A DNA stretch of 45,774 bases from Gammaproteobacteria bacterium (GCA_020027215.1 JAHRAO010000033.1:1-45774), one strand, 5' to 3'. Shown: positions 8,202 to 18,298, counted from the stretch's first letter. Program-made: numbers and translations. Notes: a model not told the origin generated them from the letters alone.

Positions 8202-9353
8202 ATGCACATAAACTTGAATACCTTATTGCTCTATACCGGCATTATGATGAGTGGTGCCTTTATCCCAGCGTCTGTGGCGGAAGAATTGCCTCGTTGGCAG
8301 CTCAATATGCCACAAGGAGTTACCGAAATCAGTCGCGACATTTATGGATTGCATATGGCGGTCTTGTGGGTGTGCGTGGTGATCGGTGTAATTGTCTTTG
8401 GCGCCATGTTTATTTCTATGGTGCTCCACCACCGTTCACGCAATAAAGAAGCGGCAACTTTTCACGAAAACTTTTGGGTAGAGGTCGCGTGGACGACCAT
8501 CCCCGCAATTATTTTAATTATTTTGTTTATCCCCTCAATGCGGACGATTTCTCAAATGTATGATACCCAAGCCGCCGATATAGATATTTTGGTAACTGGT
8601 TTTCAGTGGAAATGGAAGTACGAGTACTTGGGGGAAGATGTCAAATTTTTTAGCAATTTGAGCACGCCATCTGGGGCAATTTATGGTATAGAAAATAAAA
8701 ATAACCACTACTTATTAGATGTGGATGAACCTTTGGTTGTCCCCCTTCATAAGAAAATTCGTTTTTTGATTACCGCAAACGATGTATTGCATGCTTGGTG
8801 GGTGCCTGCATTTGCGGTTAAGCAAGATGCCATTCCCGGTTTTATCAATGAAGCCTGGGCACGTATTGAAGAACCGGGCACCTATCGTGGCCAGTGCGCT
8901 GAATTATGTGGAAAAGATCATGGTTTTATGCCGATTGTTGTGAAAGCGGTATCCGATGATGAATACAGATCGTGGTTGGCGGAACGGAAAAGGCAAACGG
9001 CACAAGAACGCACTTTAATGGCACAGCAATTCTCATTGGAGCAGTTGGTTGAACGCGGCGAGAAAGTGTATCAATCACAGTGTATGGTATGCCATAATGC
9101 AAATGGTAAAGGCATACCGGGTGCATTCCCCAGTTTGGTTGGTACCGCCATCTCTACGGGATTGATGAATGATCACATTGATATAGTGGTGAATGGCAGA
9201 GCGGGAACGACGATGCAGGCGTTTGGTAGTCAGCTGAGCCCGCTGGATTTGGCTGCGGTGATTACTTACGAGCGCAATGCGTGGGGAAATAATATGGGTG
9301 ATATGGTGCAAGCAATTGATATCGCCCGCTTTATCAATGATGCCAAGCAATAA
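8202..9353 (+). CDS. coxB: Cytochrome c oxidase subunit II with fused cytochrome c domain
   Basis: CoxB takes electrons to the oxidase through its CuA centre. I prefer the ATG at 8202 (383 residues) over the TTG at 8187. The protein has a signal-like N-terminus, two membrane helices (about 50-75 and 99-115) and a periplasmic cupredoxin domain. CuA ligands from this start are H197 (VLHAWW) and C232, E234, C236, H240, M243 in CAELCGKDHGFM. A C-terminal class I cytochrome c domain follows, with heme motif CMVCH (C294, C297, H298) and a likely axial Met near 338 (TTMQAF). The fusion marks a caa3-like arrangement. It is the first gene of the coxB-coxA-ctaG-coxC operon. Confidence 0.96.
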   Translation: MHINLNTLLLYTGIMMSGAFIPASVAEELPRWQLNMPQGVTEISRDIYGLHMAVLWVCVVIGVIVFGAMFISMVLHHRSRNKEAATFHENFWVEVAWTTIPAIILIILFIPSMRTISQMYDTQAADIDILVTGFQWKWKYEYLGEDVKFFSNLSTPSGAIYGIENKNNHYLLDVDEPLVVPLHKKIRFLITANDVLHAWWVPAFAVKQDAIPGFINEAWARIEEPGTYRGQCAELCGKDHGFMPIVVKAVSDDEYRSWLAERKRQTAQERTLMAQQFSLEQLVERGEKVYQSQCMVCHNANGKGIPGAFPSLVGTAISTGLMNDHIDIVVNGRAGTTMQAFGSQLSPLDLAAVITYERNAWGNNMGDMVQAIDIARFINDAKQ

Positions 9354-9415
9354 TGATTGTTGTGCAAACATAGAAAATGAGTCACAATAAGTAATATAAA
9401 AGTGAGAGAGTTATT

Positions 9416-10990
9416 ATGAGTGAAAGTCATCATCCCACGGGAATAAAGCGCTGGCTGTATACCACGAACCATAAAGATATAGGCACTCTCTATCTCTGGT
9501 TTAGCTTTTTGATGTTTTTGGTTGGCGGAGTAATGGCATTGGTCATTCGCGCCGAACTGTTTCAGCCAGGGTTACAATTAGTTGAGCCGAATTTTTTTAA
9601 CCAAATGACGACCATGCATGGATTGATTATGGTATTCGGTGCCGTGATGCCCGCATTTGTCGGGTTGGCGAATTGGATGATTCCTCTGATGATCGGTGCG
9701 CCGGATATGGCGTTGCCGCGACTCAATAATCTTAGCTTTTGGATTCTGCCTTTCGCATTTTTTATGCTCTTGTCTACTCTTTTTATGCCCGGCGGCGCAC
9801 CTAATTTTGGGTGGACTTTTTACGCCCCACTCTCTACGACTTATGCTCCGCCCAGCGTCACTTATTTTATCTTTGCCATTCATATTATGGGTGCATCTTC
9901 TATTTTGGGGTCTATCAATATTATTGCTACCATTATGGGAATGCGTGCCCCGGGAATGGGGTATATGAAAATGCCGCTGTTTGTTTGGACTTGGTTTATT
10001 ACTGCCTATTTGCTTATCGCCGTGATGCCCGTTTTAGCGGGTGCGGTGACCATGATGTTAATTGATATTCACTTCGGCGGTAGTTTCTTTAGTGCGGCTG
10101 GCGGCGGTGATCCAGTGCTCTTTCAACATATTTTTTGGTTTTTTGGTCATCCCGAAGTTTATATTATGATTTTGCCGGCATTTGGCGTGGCTTCGGCAAT
10201 TATTCCAACTTTCGCCCGCAAACCACTCTTTGGCTATCACTCAATGGTTTATGCGACAGCCTCTATTGCTTTTTTATCGTTTATAGTGTGGGCACACCAT
10301 ATGTTCACCGTCGGCATGCCGTTAGTCGCCGAAGGTTTTTTTATGTTTAGCACCATGATCATCGCCGTACCCACTGGGGTGAAAATATTTAATTGGGTGG
10401 CGACCATGTGGCGAGGCTCCATGACTTTTGAAACGCCCATGCTCTTTGCAGTTGCTTTTGTCATTTTATTTACGATTGGCGGTTTTTCTGGTTTGATGCT
10501 CGCTATAGCCCCTGCCGATTTTCAATACCACGATACCTATTTTGTGGTGGCGCATTTTCATTATGTGTTAGTGCCGGGAGCGATTTTTGGCATTATGGCG
10601 GCGGTATATTTTTGGCTCCCAAAATGGTGCGGTAAGATGTATGATGAAATGATGGGTAAAGTGCATTTTTGGTTATCGTTTATTGGTCTGAATGTCACTT
10701 TCTTCCCTATGCATTTTGTCGGTTTGGCAGGTATGCCAAGGCGTATTCCCGATTACGCTTTGCAATTTGCTGATTTCAATATGATTTCCAGTGCTGGCGC
10801 GTTCTTGTTTGGTTTCTCGCAAGTGTTCTTCTTGGGCATAGTGCTTCAGACGATTTTATATGGTAAAAAAGCGCGTAGCGAGGTGTGGGATAATCCCCAT
10901 GGGTTGGAATGGACACTCCCTTCACCGCCACCCTATCATAGTTTTACTCAGCCTCCACAAGTGACGATGGCACATGCAAGCCCCAGATAA
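9416..10990 (+). CDS. coxA: Cytochrome c oxidase subunit I
   Basis: CoxA is the catalytic membrane subunit (524 residues, about 12 helices) that reduces O2 at the heme a3-CuB site and pumps protons. Visible ligands are H68 (heme a), H245 with cross-linked Y249 in FGHPEVY, H294 and H295 (CuB), H380 (heme a3) and H382 (heme a). The glutamate in GHPEVY and the N86/D97 pattern in ANWMIPLMIGAPD point to an A1-type oxidase with a D-channel. GAGAGAG-like purine sequence upstream (AAGTGAGAGAG) serves as ribosome binding site. The gene overlaps ctaG by 17 nt. Confidence 0.98.
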   Translation: MSESHHPTGIKRWLYTTNHKDIGTLYLWFSFLMFLVGGVMALVIRAELFQPGLQLVEPNFFNQMTTMHGLIMVFGAVMPAFVGLANWMIPLMIGAPDMALPRLNNLSFWILPFAFFMLLSTLFMPGGAPNFGWTFYAPLSTTYAPPSVTYFIFAIHIMGASSILGSINIIATIMGMRAPGMGYMKMPLFVWTWFITAYLLIAVMPVLAGAVTMMLIDIHFGGSFFSAAGGGDPVLFQHIFWFFGHPEVYIMILPAFGVASAIIPTFARKPLFGYHSMVYATASIAFLSFIVWAHHMFTVGMPLVAEGFFMFSTMIIAVPTGVKIFNWVATMWRGSMTFETPMLFAVAFVILFTIGGFSGLMLAIAPADFQYHDTYFVVAHFHYVLVPGAIFGIMAAVYFWLPKWCGKMYDEMMGKVHFWLSFIGLNVTFFPMHFVGLAGMPRRIPDYALQFADFNMISSAGAFLFGFSQVFFLGIVLQTILYGKKARSEVWDNPHGLEWTLPSPPPYHSFTQPPQVTMAHASPR

Positions 10991-11537
10991 AAAACGCATC
11001 CACGCCATCGTTATCCGCTCATCGCTCATAACGGTGCTGATGTTTGGCTTTGGTTTTGCTCTGGTTCCGCTTTACGATGTGTTTTGTGATTTGACAGGCC
11101 TTAATGGTAAGGTGAGCCTCACCCCGATCCATCCTGTTTCCACACCGGGTGAGGTGCCGGATGTGCGGCAGATTCAAATGCAGTTTATCGCGATCAATAA
11201 TGAAACTCTGCCGTGGGAGTTTGCGCCGCGTGAATTTAGCCTGCCGATACAGTTGGGCAAACCCTATGTAACACACTATAGGGCAAAAAATTTATCCTCA
11301 CGCTCTATGACTGTCCAAGCGATCCCCAGTGTGTCGCCGGGTTTGGCGGCACAGCATTTGAGTAAAATGGAGTGCTTTTGTTTTGAACAACAACGTTTAG
11401 AAGCGGGCGAAGAAATGGATATGGCGGTGCGTTTTGTGGTGAGCCCGTCCTTACCGCAATCGTTTTCAGTGATGACACTGTCGTACACCTTGTTTGATGT
11501 GAGCGATAAAAATACGACACAATTAACCCGTAATTAA
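10974..11537 (+). CDS. ctaG: Cytochrome c oxidase assembly protein CtaG/Cox11
   Basis: Cox11/CtaG is a membrane-anchored copper chaperone that builds the CuB centre of subunit I. The 187 residues give one N-terminal membrane helix (about 11-32), the sequence VPLYDVFCDLTGLNGK just outside it (C38), and the copper-binding CFCF motif with C134 and C136. This is the standard architecture and length. It overlaps the end of coxA by 17 nt and sits 7 nt before coxC, the usual place for this gene in proteobacterial cox operons. Confidence 0.96.
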   Translation: MQAPDKKRIHAIVIRSSLITVLMFGFGFALVPLYDVFCDLTGLNGKVSLTPIHPVSTPGEVPDVRQIQMQFIAINNETLPWEFAPREFSLPIQLGKPYVTHYRAKNLSSRSMTVQAIPSVSPGLAAQHLSKMECFCFEQQRLEAGEEMDMAVRFVVSPSLPQSFSVMTLSYTLFDVSDKNTTQLTRN

Positions 11538-11544
11538 TACAACA

Positions 11545-12519
11545 ATGGCTAAACAAGACCCAGAAATTTATTACGTCCCCGAAAAAAGCCGCAAACCCAT
11601 TTTAATGGCGTTGGCGATGTTCTTAACAGTTTTTGGTGCCGCAACAACCATTAACCACATGTCAGGCACCGCAATTTTCCCCATCGGCGGCTATATTCTC
11701 TTTGCGGGGCTTGTATTATTTGTCACCATTATGTTTTTATGGTTTCGCACGGCTATTATGGAAAACCTTGCCGGCTTGAACAACGAACAAGTTAAGCAGT
11801 CATATGTACTGGGGATGTCGTGGTTTATTTTCTCCGAAGTGATGTTCTTTTTTGGCTTTTTCTTTGCTTTGGCTTATGTGCGCAATTTTGCCGTGCCCTG
11901 GCTGGGTGGTGAAGCTGATCTGTTGGGCACCATGCGTCAATCAACACACGATATATTGTGGAATGGCTTGGTAACACAGTGGCCACTGATGGAGACCCCC
12001 CAACAAGCAGTGGGTGGTGCCTCCCAGCAATTGATCGCCAATAATGGTGAATTTATTGGTCCGCATGCGAGCATGTCTTTCCCCGGTTGGCTCGGCTTAT
12101 TCACTTGGTTACCACTATGGAATACTGTGGTGTTGCTCACGTCCAGTTTCACAGTACACATAGCCCACCTGCACCTCAAAAATAACGATCGCAATAAATT
12201 GACGGTATGGCTGGGTATTACTGTTTTATTAGGAATTACTTTCATACTTCTTCAGTATATTGAATACCATGAAGCCTATAACCAATACGGCTTGACTTTG
12301 CAGTCGGGTATTTACGGCACCACTTTCTTCATGCTTACCGGATTTCACGGTTTCCATGTGATAATGGGCACGGTTATTTTATTGGTGATGTGGTTGCGCT
12401 CAACGATTGCCGGCCATTTCAGCCCCAGTAACCATTTTGGATTTGAAGCGGCATCGTGGTACTGGCATTTTGTGGATGTCGTATGGGTATGCCTATTTAT
12501 TTTTGTCTATATTTTGTGA
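11545..12519 (+). CDS. coxC: Cytochrome c oxidase subunit III
   Basis: CoxC is the third membrane subunit of the aa3-type oxidase and stabilises the catalytic core. The 324 residues contain several hydrophobic helices, the family signature SWFIFSEVMFFFGFFFAL, and the C-terminal blocks YIEYHEAY, TGFHGFHVIMGT and SWYWHFVDVVWV. It lacks fused domains. Its last 27 nt overlap, tail to tail, the DUF2909-like gene on the other strand. Confidence 0.97.
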   Translation: MAKQDPEIYYVPEKSRKPILMALAMFLTVFGAATTINHMSGTAIFPIGGYILFAGLVLFVTIMFLWFRTAIMENLAGLNNEQVKQSYVLGMSWFIFSEVMFFFGFFFALAYVRNFAVPWLGGEADLLGTMRQSTHDILWNGLVTQWPLMETPQQAVGGASQQLIANNGEFIGPHASMSFPGWLGLFTWLPLWNTVVLLTSSFTVHIAHLHLKNNDRNKLTVWLGITVLLGITFILLQYIEYHEAYNQYGLTLQSGIYGTTFFMLTGFHGFHVIMGTVILLVMWLRSTIAGHFSPSNHFGFEAASWYWHFVDVVWVCLFIFVYIL

Positions 12520-12744
12520 CGGCGCCAACACCCTTTTATCCCAAGGCGCATTAGAAGTCAAGTCGCCACTATACAATCCATAGACGATCAGTATAATGAG
12601 TAGGGCGGCAAAACACAACCGCACACCGAGTGAATGCACAGTGCGGCGCGTGCTACCTTTATCCTTAAATAAAAACACGCCGCCGCTCACCAAGCTGATG
12701 ACGAGGGCAAGCAAAACGAGCACGATCGCGATTTTAATCCACAT
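12493..12744 (-). CDS. Small twin-helix membrane protein, DUF2909-like
   Basis: This 83-residue protein has two membrane helices (about 3-26 and 43-63) joined by FLFKDKGSTRRTVHSLGVR. That pattern matches the DUF2909 family, small proteins often found next to cox genes in Gammaproteobacteria. The function is unknown; an oxidase-associated role is inferred only from the neighbourhood. It converges on coxC, overlapping it by 27 nt, and starts 23 nt from the divergent gcvT. Confidence 0.75.
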   Translation of the reverse strand: MWIKIAIVLVLLALVISLVSGGVFLFKDKGSTRRTVHSLGVRLCFAALLIILIVYGLYSGDLTSNAPWDKRVLAPSQNIDKNK

Positions 12745-12767
12745 GATTTTTCTCCGTTGCGGACAAT

Positions 12768-13901
12768 ATGGCTAGTATATCATCCACCCGCACCCCGCTC
12801 TATGATATGCATTTAGCGTATCGGGCTAAAATGGGCACATTTGCTGGTTACATGTTGCCTTTATACTATGCCCCCGGCGCTATTGCCGAACATCAACATG
12901 TGCGCCGCCTTGCGGGTTTATTCGATATTTCGCATATGGGGCAGATCCAAATACAAGGACGAGGTGCAGGCGCTCTATTAGAAAAAGTGTTGCCCAGTGC
13001 ATTGGAAAATATGCCGGTGGGACTATCCCGCTACACCCTCTGGCTCAACGATCACGGAGGCATTGTGGATGACGTGATCGTCGCGCGTCATCCCGACCCG
13101 ACAACGCACGATCAACGATTCATGTTGGTGGTCAATGCCGCTAAACGCACTGAAAAAGCACAAGAATTACAACGCCTCCTCCCAGAATTGGCGATAACTT
13201 TACTCACCGATCGCTCACTATTAGCGCTGCAAGGACCATGCGCCGCTGAACGGCTCGGCACCTTATGTCCTGAAATTTGTCATCTCGCTTTTATGCATGG
13301 AAAGCCGGTGACTCTTGATGGAAAGAAGTGTACGGTAACGCGCTGTGGCTATACGGGAGAGGATGGATTCGAGATATCCGTTGCCAGCACAGACGCCCCA
13401 CATACTGCAGAGGTGCTACTGGATCTTCCCGATGTGCAATGGAGCGGCTTAGCGGCGCGCAATTCATTGAGGCTGGAAGCCGGTTTGTGTTTATACGGTG
13501 AAGATATAGATGCGCATATCACACCTGCTATGGCAGGATTATCTTTTTGTATCCATCCGCAGCGCCGCCAAGGTGCGGCAAAGAGCGGTGGATTTATTGG
13601 TGCCCCTGCTATTTTTGCCCAGCAACCACCTTCTCGGCATAGGGTCGGCTTAAAAGGATTATCGAGAGCCCCTCTGCATGGAGGCACCCAGTTATTTACT
13701 GATAATGATACCCCTATCGGACGGGTGAGTAGCGCAACCTATGCGCCGACTATCGGCACATTTATTGGGATGGGTTATGTGGATGCTCAGTTATCGTCAG
13801 GGACGATACGGGCAATGGTGCGCAATAGATCTCGTTCAGTGGATATAGTGCCGTTGCCGTTTATTCCTCCGCGCTACCATCGTCCACCCATCAAAACCTA
13901 A
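12768..13901 (+). CDS. gcvT: Aminomethyltransferase (glycine cleavage T protein)
   Basis: GcvT transfers the aminomethyl carbon from lipoyl-GcvH to tetrahydrofolate, releasing ammonia. The 377 residues show family blocks LFDISHMGQI, GGIVDDVIV (D101, the expected catalytic aspartate, and D102), TRCGYTGEDGFEIS, and ARNSLRLEAGLCLYGEDID, followed by the C-terminal beta-barrel. The alternative, a YgfZ-like folate protein, is less likely because these catalytic blocks are intact. Genes for GcvH and GcvP are not adjacent. No glycine riboswitch is visible in the 23 nt upstream. Its stop overlaps holA by 4 nt. Confidence 0.93.
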   Translation: MASISSTRTPLYDMHLAYRAKMGTFAGYMLPLYYAPGAIAEHQHVRRLAGLFDISHMGQIQIQGRGAGALLEKVLPSALENMPVGLSRYTLWLNDHGGIVDDVIVARHPDPTTHDQRFMLVVNAAKRTEKAQELQRLLPELAITLLTDRSLLALQGPCAAERLGTLCPEICHLAFMHGKPVTLDGKKCTVTRCGYTGEDGFEISVASTDAPHTAEVLLDLPDVQWSGLAARNSLRLEAGLCLYGEDIDAHITPAMAGLSFCIHPQRRQGAAKSGGFIGAPAIFAQQPPSRHRVGLKGLSRAPLHGGTQLFTDNDTPIGRVSSATYAPTIGTFIGMGYVDAQLSSGTIRAMVRNRSRSVDIVPLPFIPPRYHRPPIKT

Positions 13902-14902
13902 GTTGGGGTACGGCGGGCCCAGTTGATACAGAGCCGTTCAATTGCCCGCCAAGGTGAAATAGTTGTCGTTTTGATCATTTCATCTATACTTTGTGCTCTT
14001 TGGAGTAATTGATATACGCTGTGTCGTGAGTGGCATTGCCCAATTTTTTGCAAAGCGATGATTTTGTCTCGCCACATGTTTTTTTCGTGGGCGCTAATTG
14101 CCGCAACCGATAATCCTTGCTCGTCGTAGCGCATCACTTTTTCCATTTGCCGAATTTGATAAGCGATGAGTCCTAATACTTCTATGGGCGAACGTTCGTG
14201 AGCTATTTGACGGAGAATACGGATGGTGCGCGGGCGATTGCCAGAGATTGCCGCATCAAGGAGTTGCCAGACCGTATATTGTGCGCTTTGGTGGGCGGTA
14301 ATATCATGGAGCGTCATAGGGGTAGCGGAGTCGGCACTTAATGCTAATTGATCCAATGCTTGTGCGGTGGCGACTAAATTGCCTTCGGTGATTTCTGCTA
14401 AGTATTGTGCCGCTTCATGCTGGAAACTTATGCCCAGTGTTTTGCCCCGCTGTATAATCCATGCGGGCAATTTGCTTAAATGAATGGGCGTGGGAATGAT
14501 AATGCCGGCACACTCTTGTGCGGCTTTGAACCACGCAGCATTCTTTTCTGCTTTAGTGAGCGCATTGCCGATAATCAATAGGGTGCATTGTGGAGCGGGA
14601 TTGTGCATATAGGCGCTCAACACAGTTCTACCCTGTGCATTGATCGGTTTGGTCACATGCAATTCGGTTAAGCGATAGGATTCAAAAAGTGATCCGTGCT
14701 GAAGGTGGTTTTGCCATTCGTCCCATTGGAATGGTGAGTCGGTATTGTGTATATGCCGATCACTGGCACCCGCTTGATAACATTTTGTACGCAGGGTATC
14801 ACTGCATTCAGCCATCTGCAATGGCTCATCGCCTAGTAGGCAATATACGGGGAGGAGGTTATTCTTGAGGTGTCGCTGAAGGCTGTGCGGGGGAATCTGC
14901 AT
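13898..14902 (-). CDS. holA: DNA polymerase III delta subunit HolA
   Basis: HolA is the delta subunit of the clamp loader; it opens the beta sliding clamp. The 334 residues are the usual length, and the N-terminus (LLPVYCLLGDEPLQMAE) is typical of the family. The degenerate AAA+ fold lacks a Walker A motif, as expected. Its first 44 nt overlap the end of lptE upstream, as is common for this pair. Confidence 0.94.
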   Translation of the reverse strand: MQIPPHSLQRHLKNNLLPVYCLLGDEPLQMAECSDTLRTKCYQAGASDRHIHNTDSPFQWDEWQNHLQHGSLFESYRLTELHVTKPINAQGRTVLSAYMHNPAPQCTLLIIGNALTKAEKNAAWFKAAQECAGIIIPTPIHLSKLPAWIIQRGKTLGISFQHEAAQYLAEITEGNLVATAQALDQLALSADSATPMTLHDITAHQSAQYTVWQLLDAAISGNRPRTIRILRQIAHERSPIEVLGLIAYQIRQMEKVMRYDEQGLSVAAISAHEKNMWRDKIIALQKIGQCHSRHSVYQLLQRAQSIDEMIKTTTISPWRAIERLCINWARRTPT

Positions 14903-15392
14903 AGGTTACGAGGAGGGATAGGTGAGATAATATATGGCGCGCCAATTCAGTGCGTATTTCCTCCCATAAAACCCTTTCTTGGTATTGTTGCCCGCTGATG
15001 GATTGAGGCGAGCGGGACGAATAGCGCACCGCACGCATGCTCTGGGTGGGGGCGAGGATCTTATTGTGCGTATCGCGCAGGGAAAAACGAGCAATGGCGA
15101 TTAGTTCGTATTCTTGTGCCGTCGCGAAATCGCCGCTAATGGTCAGTGGGTAGGTTTGCTCGCTGTATTCGGTCAGCACAATACGATACGGGTTATCCTG
15201 ATTGACCTCATGGCTAATCCCCGTTTGATGCATCTGACGGCGAATAGTTTTGCTCAAAAGAGAATCGATCTCATCGCCACTCAATTCCACCGTCGATAAA
15301 TTATCCCAACTATGGAAAGGTGTGCTGGGAATATTGAAGTGGCAACCTGAAATTGTGCCCCAAATGGCGAGAAAATATATTGCTATTTTCAC
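14859..15392 (-). CDS. lptE: LPS-assembly lipoprotein LptE
   Basis: LptE is an outer-membrane lipoprotein that plugs LptD and helps insert lipopolysaccharide in the outer leaflet. The 177-residue product starts at GTG and has a short hydrophobic signal ending in a lipobox, TISGC, with the lipidated cysteine at C17. Its size and its position overlapping holA support the call. In many relatives leuS lies upstream of lptE-holA; here leuS is absent and glnE diverges instead. The divergent gap to glnE is only 27 nt. Confidence 0.88.
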   Translation of the reverse strand: MKIAIYFLAIWGTISGCHFNIPSTPFHSWDNLSTVELSGDEIDSLLSKTIRRQMHQTGISHEVNQDNPYRIVLTEYSEQTYPLTISGDFATAQEYELIAIARFSLRDTHNKILAPTQSMRAVRYSSRSPQSISGQQYQERVLWEEIRTELARHILSHLSLLVTYADSPAQPSATPQE

Positions 15393-15419
15393 AATGGCAT
15401 TATCATATCATAATACGAC

Positions 15420-18284
15420 ATGAGTAATAGTCCGATCAATATGGATCATCTCCCTGCGCCCTTGTTGCCGATGGTCAGCCGTTTTTATCAGACCTTCATT
15501 GAATCGGGTGGGGAGACATTGACAGAGTGGTGTGTACCGCAAGACGCACACCGATTGGTATCATTGTGGGCACAGAGCCAGTATGCTGCTCGCATATGTA
15601 GTCAGCAACCCGATGTGCTTCCCATTTTATTCGCCAGCGGGCAGTTGGCGCGTCACTATGATCGTGCTGATTTTAGTCAGCAATGGGAATCCGATTACCT
15701 ACAGCGAGTACAAGATGCGCCCTCTTTGATGTCTGCTTTACGGCTTTATCGTCACCAGCATATGGTGCGTATTTTATGGCGCTATGCCGCCGCAGAAGCC
15801 GATATTGTCCATACGATGCGCGAATTGTCTTTGCTTGCGGAACATTGTTTAGATTGTGCCTTAAAGTGGCATTACCAGCAGTTATGTATTCGGCACGGGA
15901 TCACATATGCCGCAGAACACCCTGTGCCAATGGTGGTGTTGGGGCTGGGTAAATTGGGCGGAAGTGAACTCAATTTTTCATCGGATGTCGATTTGATTTT
16001 TACTTATCCCTATGATAGTGAACAAAAATTAGAGCAAGAACTTTATATTATCCTCGCCCAGCAACTCGTTACGACTATGGGAGAAATGACCGAACAGGGA
16101 TTTGTCTTTCGTATGGATATGCGTTTGCGTCCTTATGGCCAGTCAAGCGCCCTCGTTTGCAGTGATGATGCTTTGTTGCGTTATTACGAAAAACATGGAC
16201 GCGATTGGGAACGCTATGCACTCCTCAAAGCGCGTCCGGTTGCGGGCGATATTGAGGCAGGTTATCATCTACTTGAACGCTTACGTCCCTTTATTTATCG
16301 GCGTTATTTAGATTTTGCAGCCATTGATTCGTTGCGTGAAATGCATGCTTTATGGCATAAACAAAGTGGGCGCACAGATCTGAGTATCAATATTAAATTG
16401 GGTGCGGGCAGTATTCGTGAAGCGGAATTTACTGTTCAGGCGTTGCAGCTATTGCGCGGTGGACAGGTGGGCGCTCTGCGACACACTAACTTTTTAATGG
16501 TGGCGCGCACTATTCAGCGACTCGGTATTATGGCATCAAGCGAAATGGAATGCATTATAGAAGGATATTCTTTTTTACGGCGTTGTGAACACGTATTGCA
16601 AGGATGGAACGATCAACAAACCCAACAACTACCACACAACGCTTTAGAACAATGCGCTTTGGCTTACGGTATGGGTTACGAGACATGGGATGATTTTTGT
16701 ATTGCTCTACAGGCGCATCGCGATAATGTGCGGCAGGTTTTTGCCGATGTTGTTGGGACATCGCCCGCCTCCACCGATGCAACAACCGATGTATGGCAAG
16801 TGCTATGGCCTGAAATACAATCGGTGTCCGAGGCGCAGCATTTATTAGAGGAAAAATGTTTTCGCAATCCGCAAGAAACCCTTAAACGTTTGGATAGATT
16901 TCGCCGCTCTACAGCATTGCAGCAAATGCAGTCCATCGCCCGCGATAGAACAGACCAGCTTATGCCGTTGATGTTTGAGACGGCGGCGGCGAGTAGCAAC
17001 CCTGACCAAGCAATGGAATTTGGTTTGCGTTTTACCGAAACCATGTATAGACGCAGTTCTTATTTATTGCTCTTGATAACCCATCCATCAGTATTGCAGT
17101 TATTAATGCAGTTGTATACATCGAGTCGCTGGATCGGCACTACCATTGTGCGCTTTCCCGACTTATTGGATGAACTATTGGATGCCCGTGTACTTTATGG
17201 CGAGCGGCTGGTGACCGCTTTGCATCCTCATTTGAAGATTATGTGGGATAACGCCGATTGCGATGAAGAGAGCCAACTCAATAGCTTGCGCTATTTCAAA
17301 ATATCACAATTGCTCAATATTACCGCTCGCTATATAAAAGGCCGCTTGGATATCATCAATATGGGTGCTGCTTTATCGCGCGTTGCCGAAGTTATTTTGC
17401 AACAGGTGGTGATGGCAGCGTGGGAGAAAGGAGTTCGCACTTATGGCACGCCTTACAATGCTGAGGGACAAATGTCATTGGATGATTTTGCAGTCATCGC
17501 TTACGGCAAATTAGGCACCGACGAATTGGGATACGGCTCCGATTTGGATTTGGTCTTCATCTATGATGCCGAACCCACCATGATGACGGACGGCGATTCG
17601 GCAATTGATAATGCATTATTTTTTACCCACTTGGCGCAACGCATTATTTATATGCTCACCACGCAAACCGCTTTGGGTGAATTGTATGAAATTGATACAC
17701 GTTTGCGCCCTTCGGGGCGATCGGGGTTATTAGTGACCTCTTGGAAGAGTTTTGCCCGTTATCAGCATGAAGAAGCGTGGATATGGGAGCATCAGGCTTT
17801 AGTGCGCGCACGAACGGTGGTGGGAGGGAAGAATATTACGCAGCGATTTATAGATCTGCGCCGCGAAATTCTATGCCGTGAGCGCGACGTCGATGAGTTG
17901 CGCGATGAAATTGGTAAAATGCGCACACGGATGCAGGTTGTAGTAAAATCACCCTCTAAACAAACGAAATTGTTTGATTTGAAATCCAGTGCGGGCGGCA
18001 TAGTGGATATTGAGTTTATTGTGCAGTTCGCGGTATTGTCGGCGGCATCTCGATATGCCGATTTAATCGAATCTTATGATACGACACTACTACTCGCTCG
18101 CTGTAGTGAAAGGGTATTATCGGCAAATATCGTTAAACAATTGCAAGAAGCGTATGTCGTTTTGCGCGGCGAATTGTATCGGCGCGAATTGCAACAAGAG
18201 AGTATGGTGGGTGATTCGGAGTCACTTGTGCTACATCGCCAAGCGGTGCTCGATGCGTGGCGTATTGTGATGCACGATGAATGA
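15420..18284 (+). CDS. glnE: Bifunctional glutamine synthetase adenylyltransferase/deadenylase
   Basis: GlnE adenylylates and deadenylylates glutamine synthetase in response to PII and glutamine. At 954 residues it has the full two-domain layout. The N-terminal nucleotidyltransferase (deadenylylase) domain carries GLGKLGGSELNFSSDVDL with D189 and D191. The C-terminal (adenylylase) domain carries AYGKLGTDELGYGSDLDL near residues 692-710. The central helical region lies between them. Its stop is followed within 15 nt by the ilvE start, and the same glnE-ilvE neighbourhood is known in Pseudomonas. Confidence 0.97.
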   Translation: MSNSPINMDHLPAPLLPMVSRFYQTFIESGGETLTEWCVPQDAHRLVSLWAQSQYAARICSQQPDVLPILFASGQLARHYDRADFSQQWESDYLQRVQDAPSLMSALRLYRHQHMVRILWRYAAAEADIVHTMRELSLLAEHCLDCALKWHYQQLCIRHGITYAAEHPVPMVVLGLGKLGGSELNFSSDVDLIFTYPYDSEQKLEQELYIILAQQLVTTMGEMTEQGFVFRMDMRLRPYGQSSALVCSDDALLRYYEKHGRDWERYALLKARPVAGDIEAGYHLLERLRPFIYRRYLDFAAIDSLREMHALWHKQSGRTDLSINIKLGAGSIREAEFTVQALQLLRGGQVGALRHTNFLMVARTIQRLGIMASSEMECIIEGYSFLRRCEHVLQGWNDQQTQQLPHNALEQCALAYGMGYETWDDFCIALQAHRDNVRQVFADVVGTSPASTDATTDVWQVLWPEIQSVSEAQHLLEEKCFRNPQETLKRLDRFRRSTALQQMQSIARDRTDQLMPLMFETAAASSNPDQAMEFGLRFTETMYRRSSYLLLLITHPSVLQLLMQLYTSSRWIGTTIVRFPDLLDELLDARVLYGERLVTALHPHLKIMWDNADCDEESQLNSLRYFKISQLLNITARYIKGRLDIINMGAALSRVAEVILQQVVMAAWEKGVRTYGTPYNAEGQMSLDDFAVIAYGKLGTDELGYGSDLDLVFIYDAEPTMMTDGDSAIDNALFFTHLAQRIIYMLTTQTALGELYEIDTRLRPSGRSGLLVTSWKSFARYQHEEAWIWEHQALVRARTVVGGKNITQRFIDLRREILCRERDVDELRDEIGKMRTRMQVVVKSPSKQTKLFDLKSSAGGIVDIEFIVQFAVLSAASRYADLIESYDTTLLLARCSERVLSANIVKQLQEAYVVLRGELYRRELQQESMVGDSESLVLHRQAVLDAWRIVMHDE

Positions 18285-18285
18285 A

Positions 18286-18292
18286 AAGGAGG
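18286..18292 (+). promoter_or_regulatory. Strong Shine-Dalgarno site that sets the ilvE start
   Basis: AAGGAGG lies 6 nt before the ATG at 18299. It is the best ribosome binding site in the window and shows that ilvE starts at 18299, not at the in-frame ATG at 18281 that overlaps glnE. Confidence 0.8.
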
Positions 18293-18298
18293 AACGAT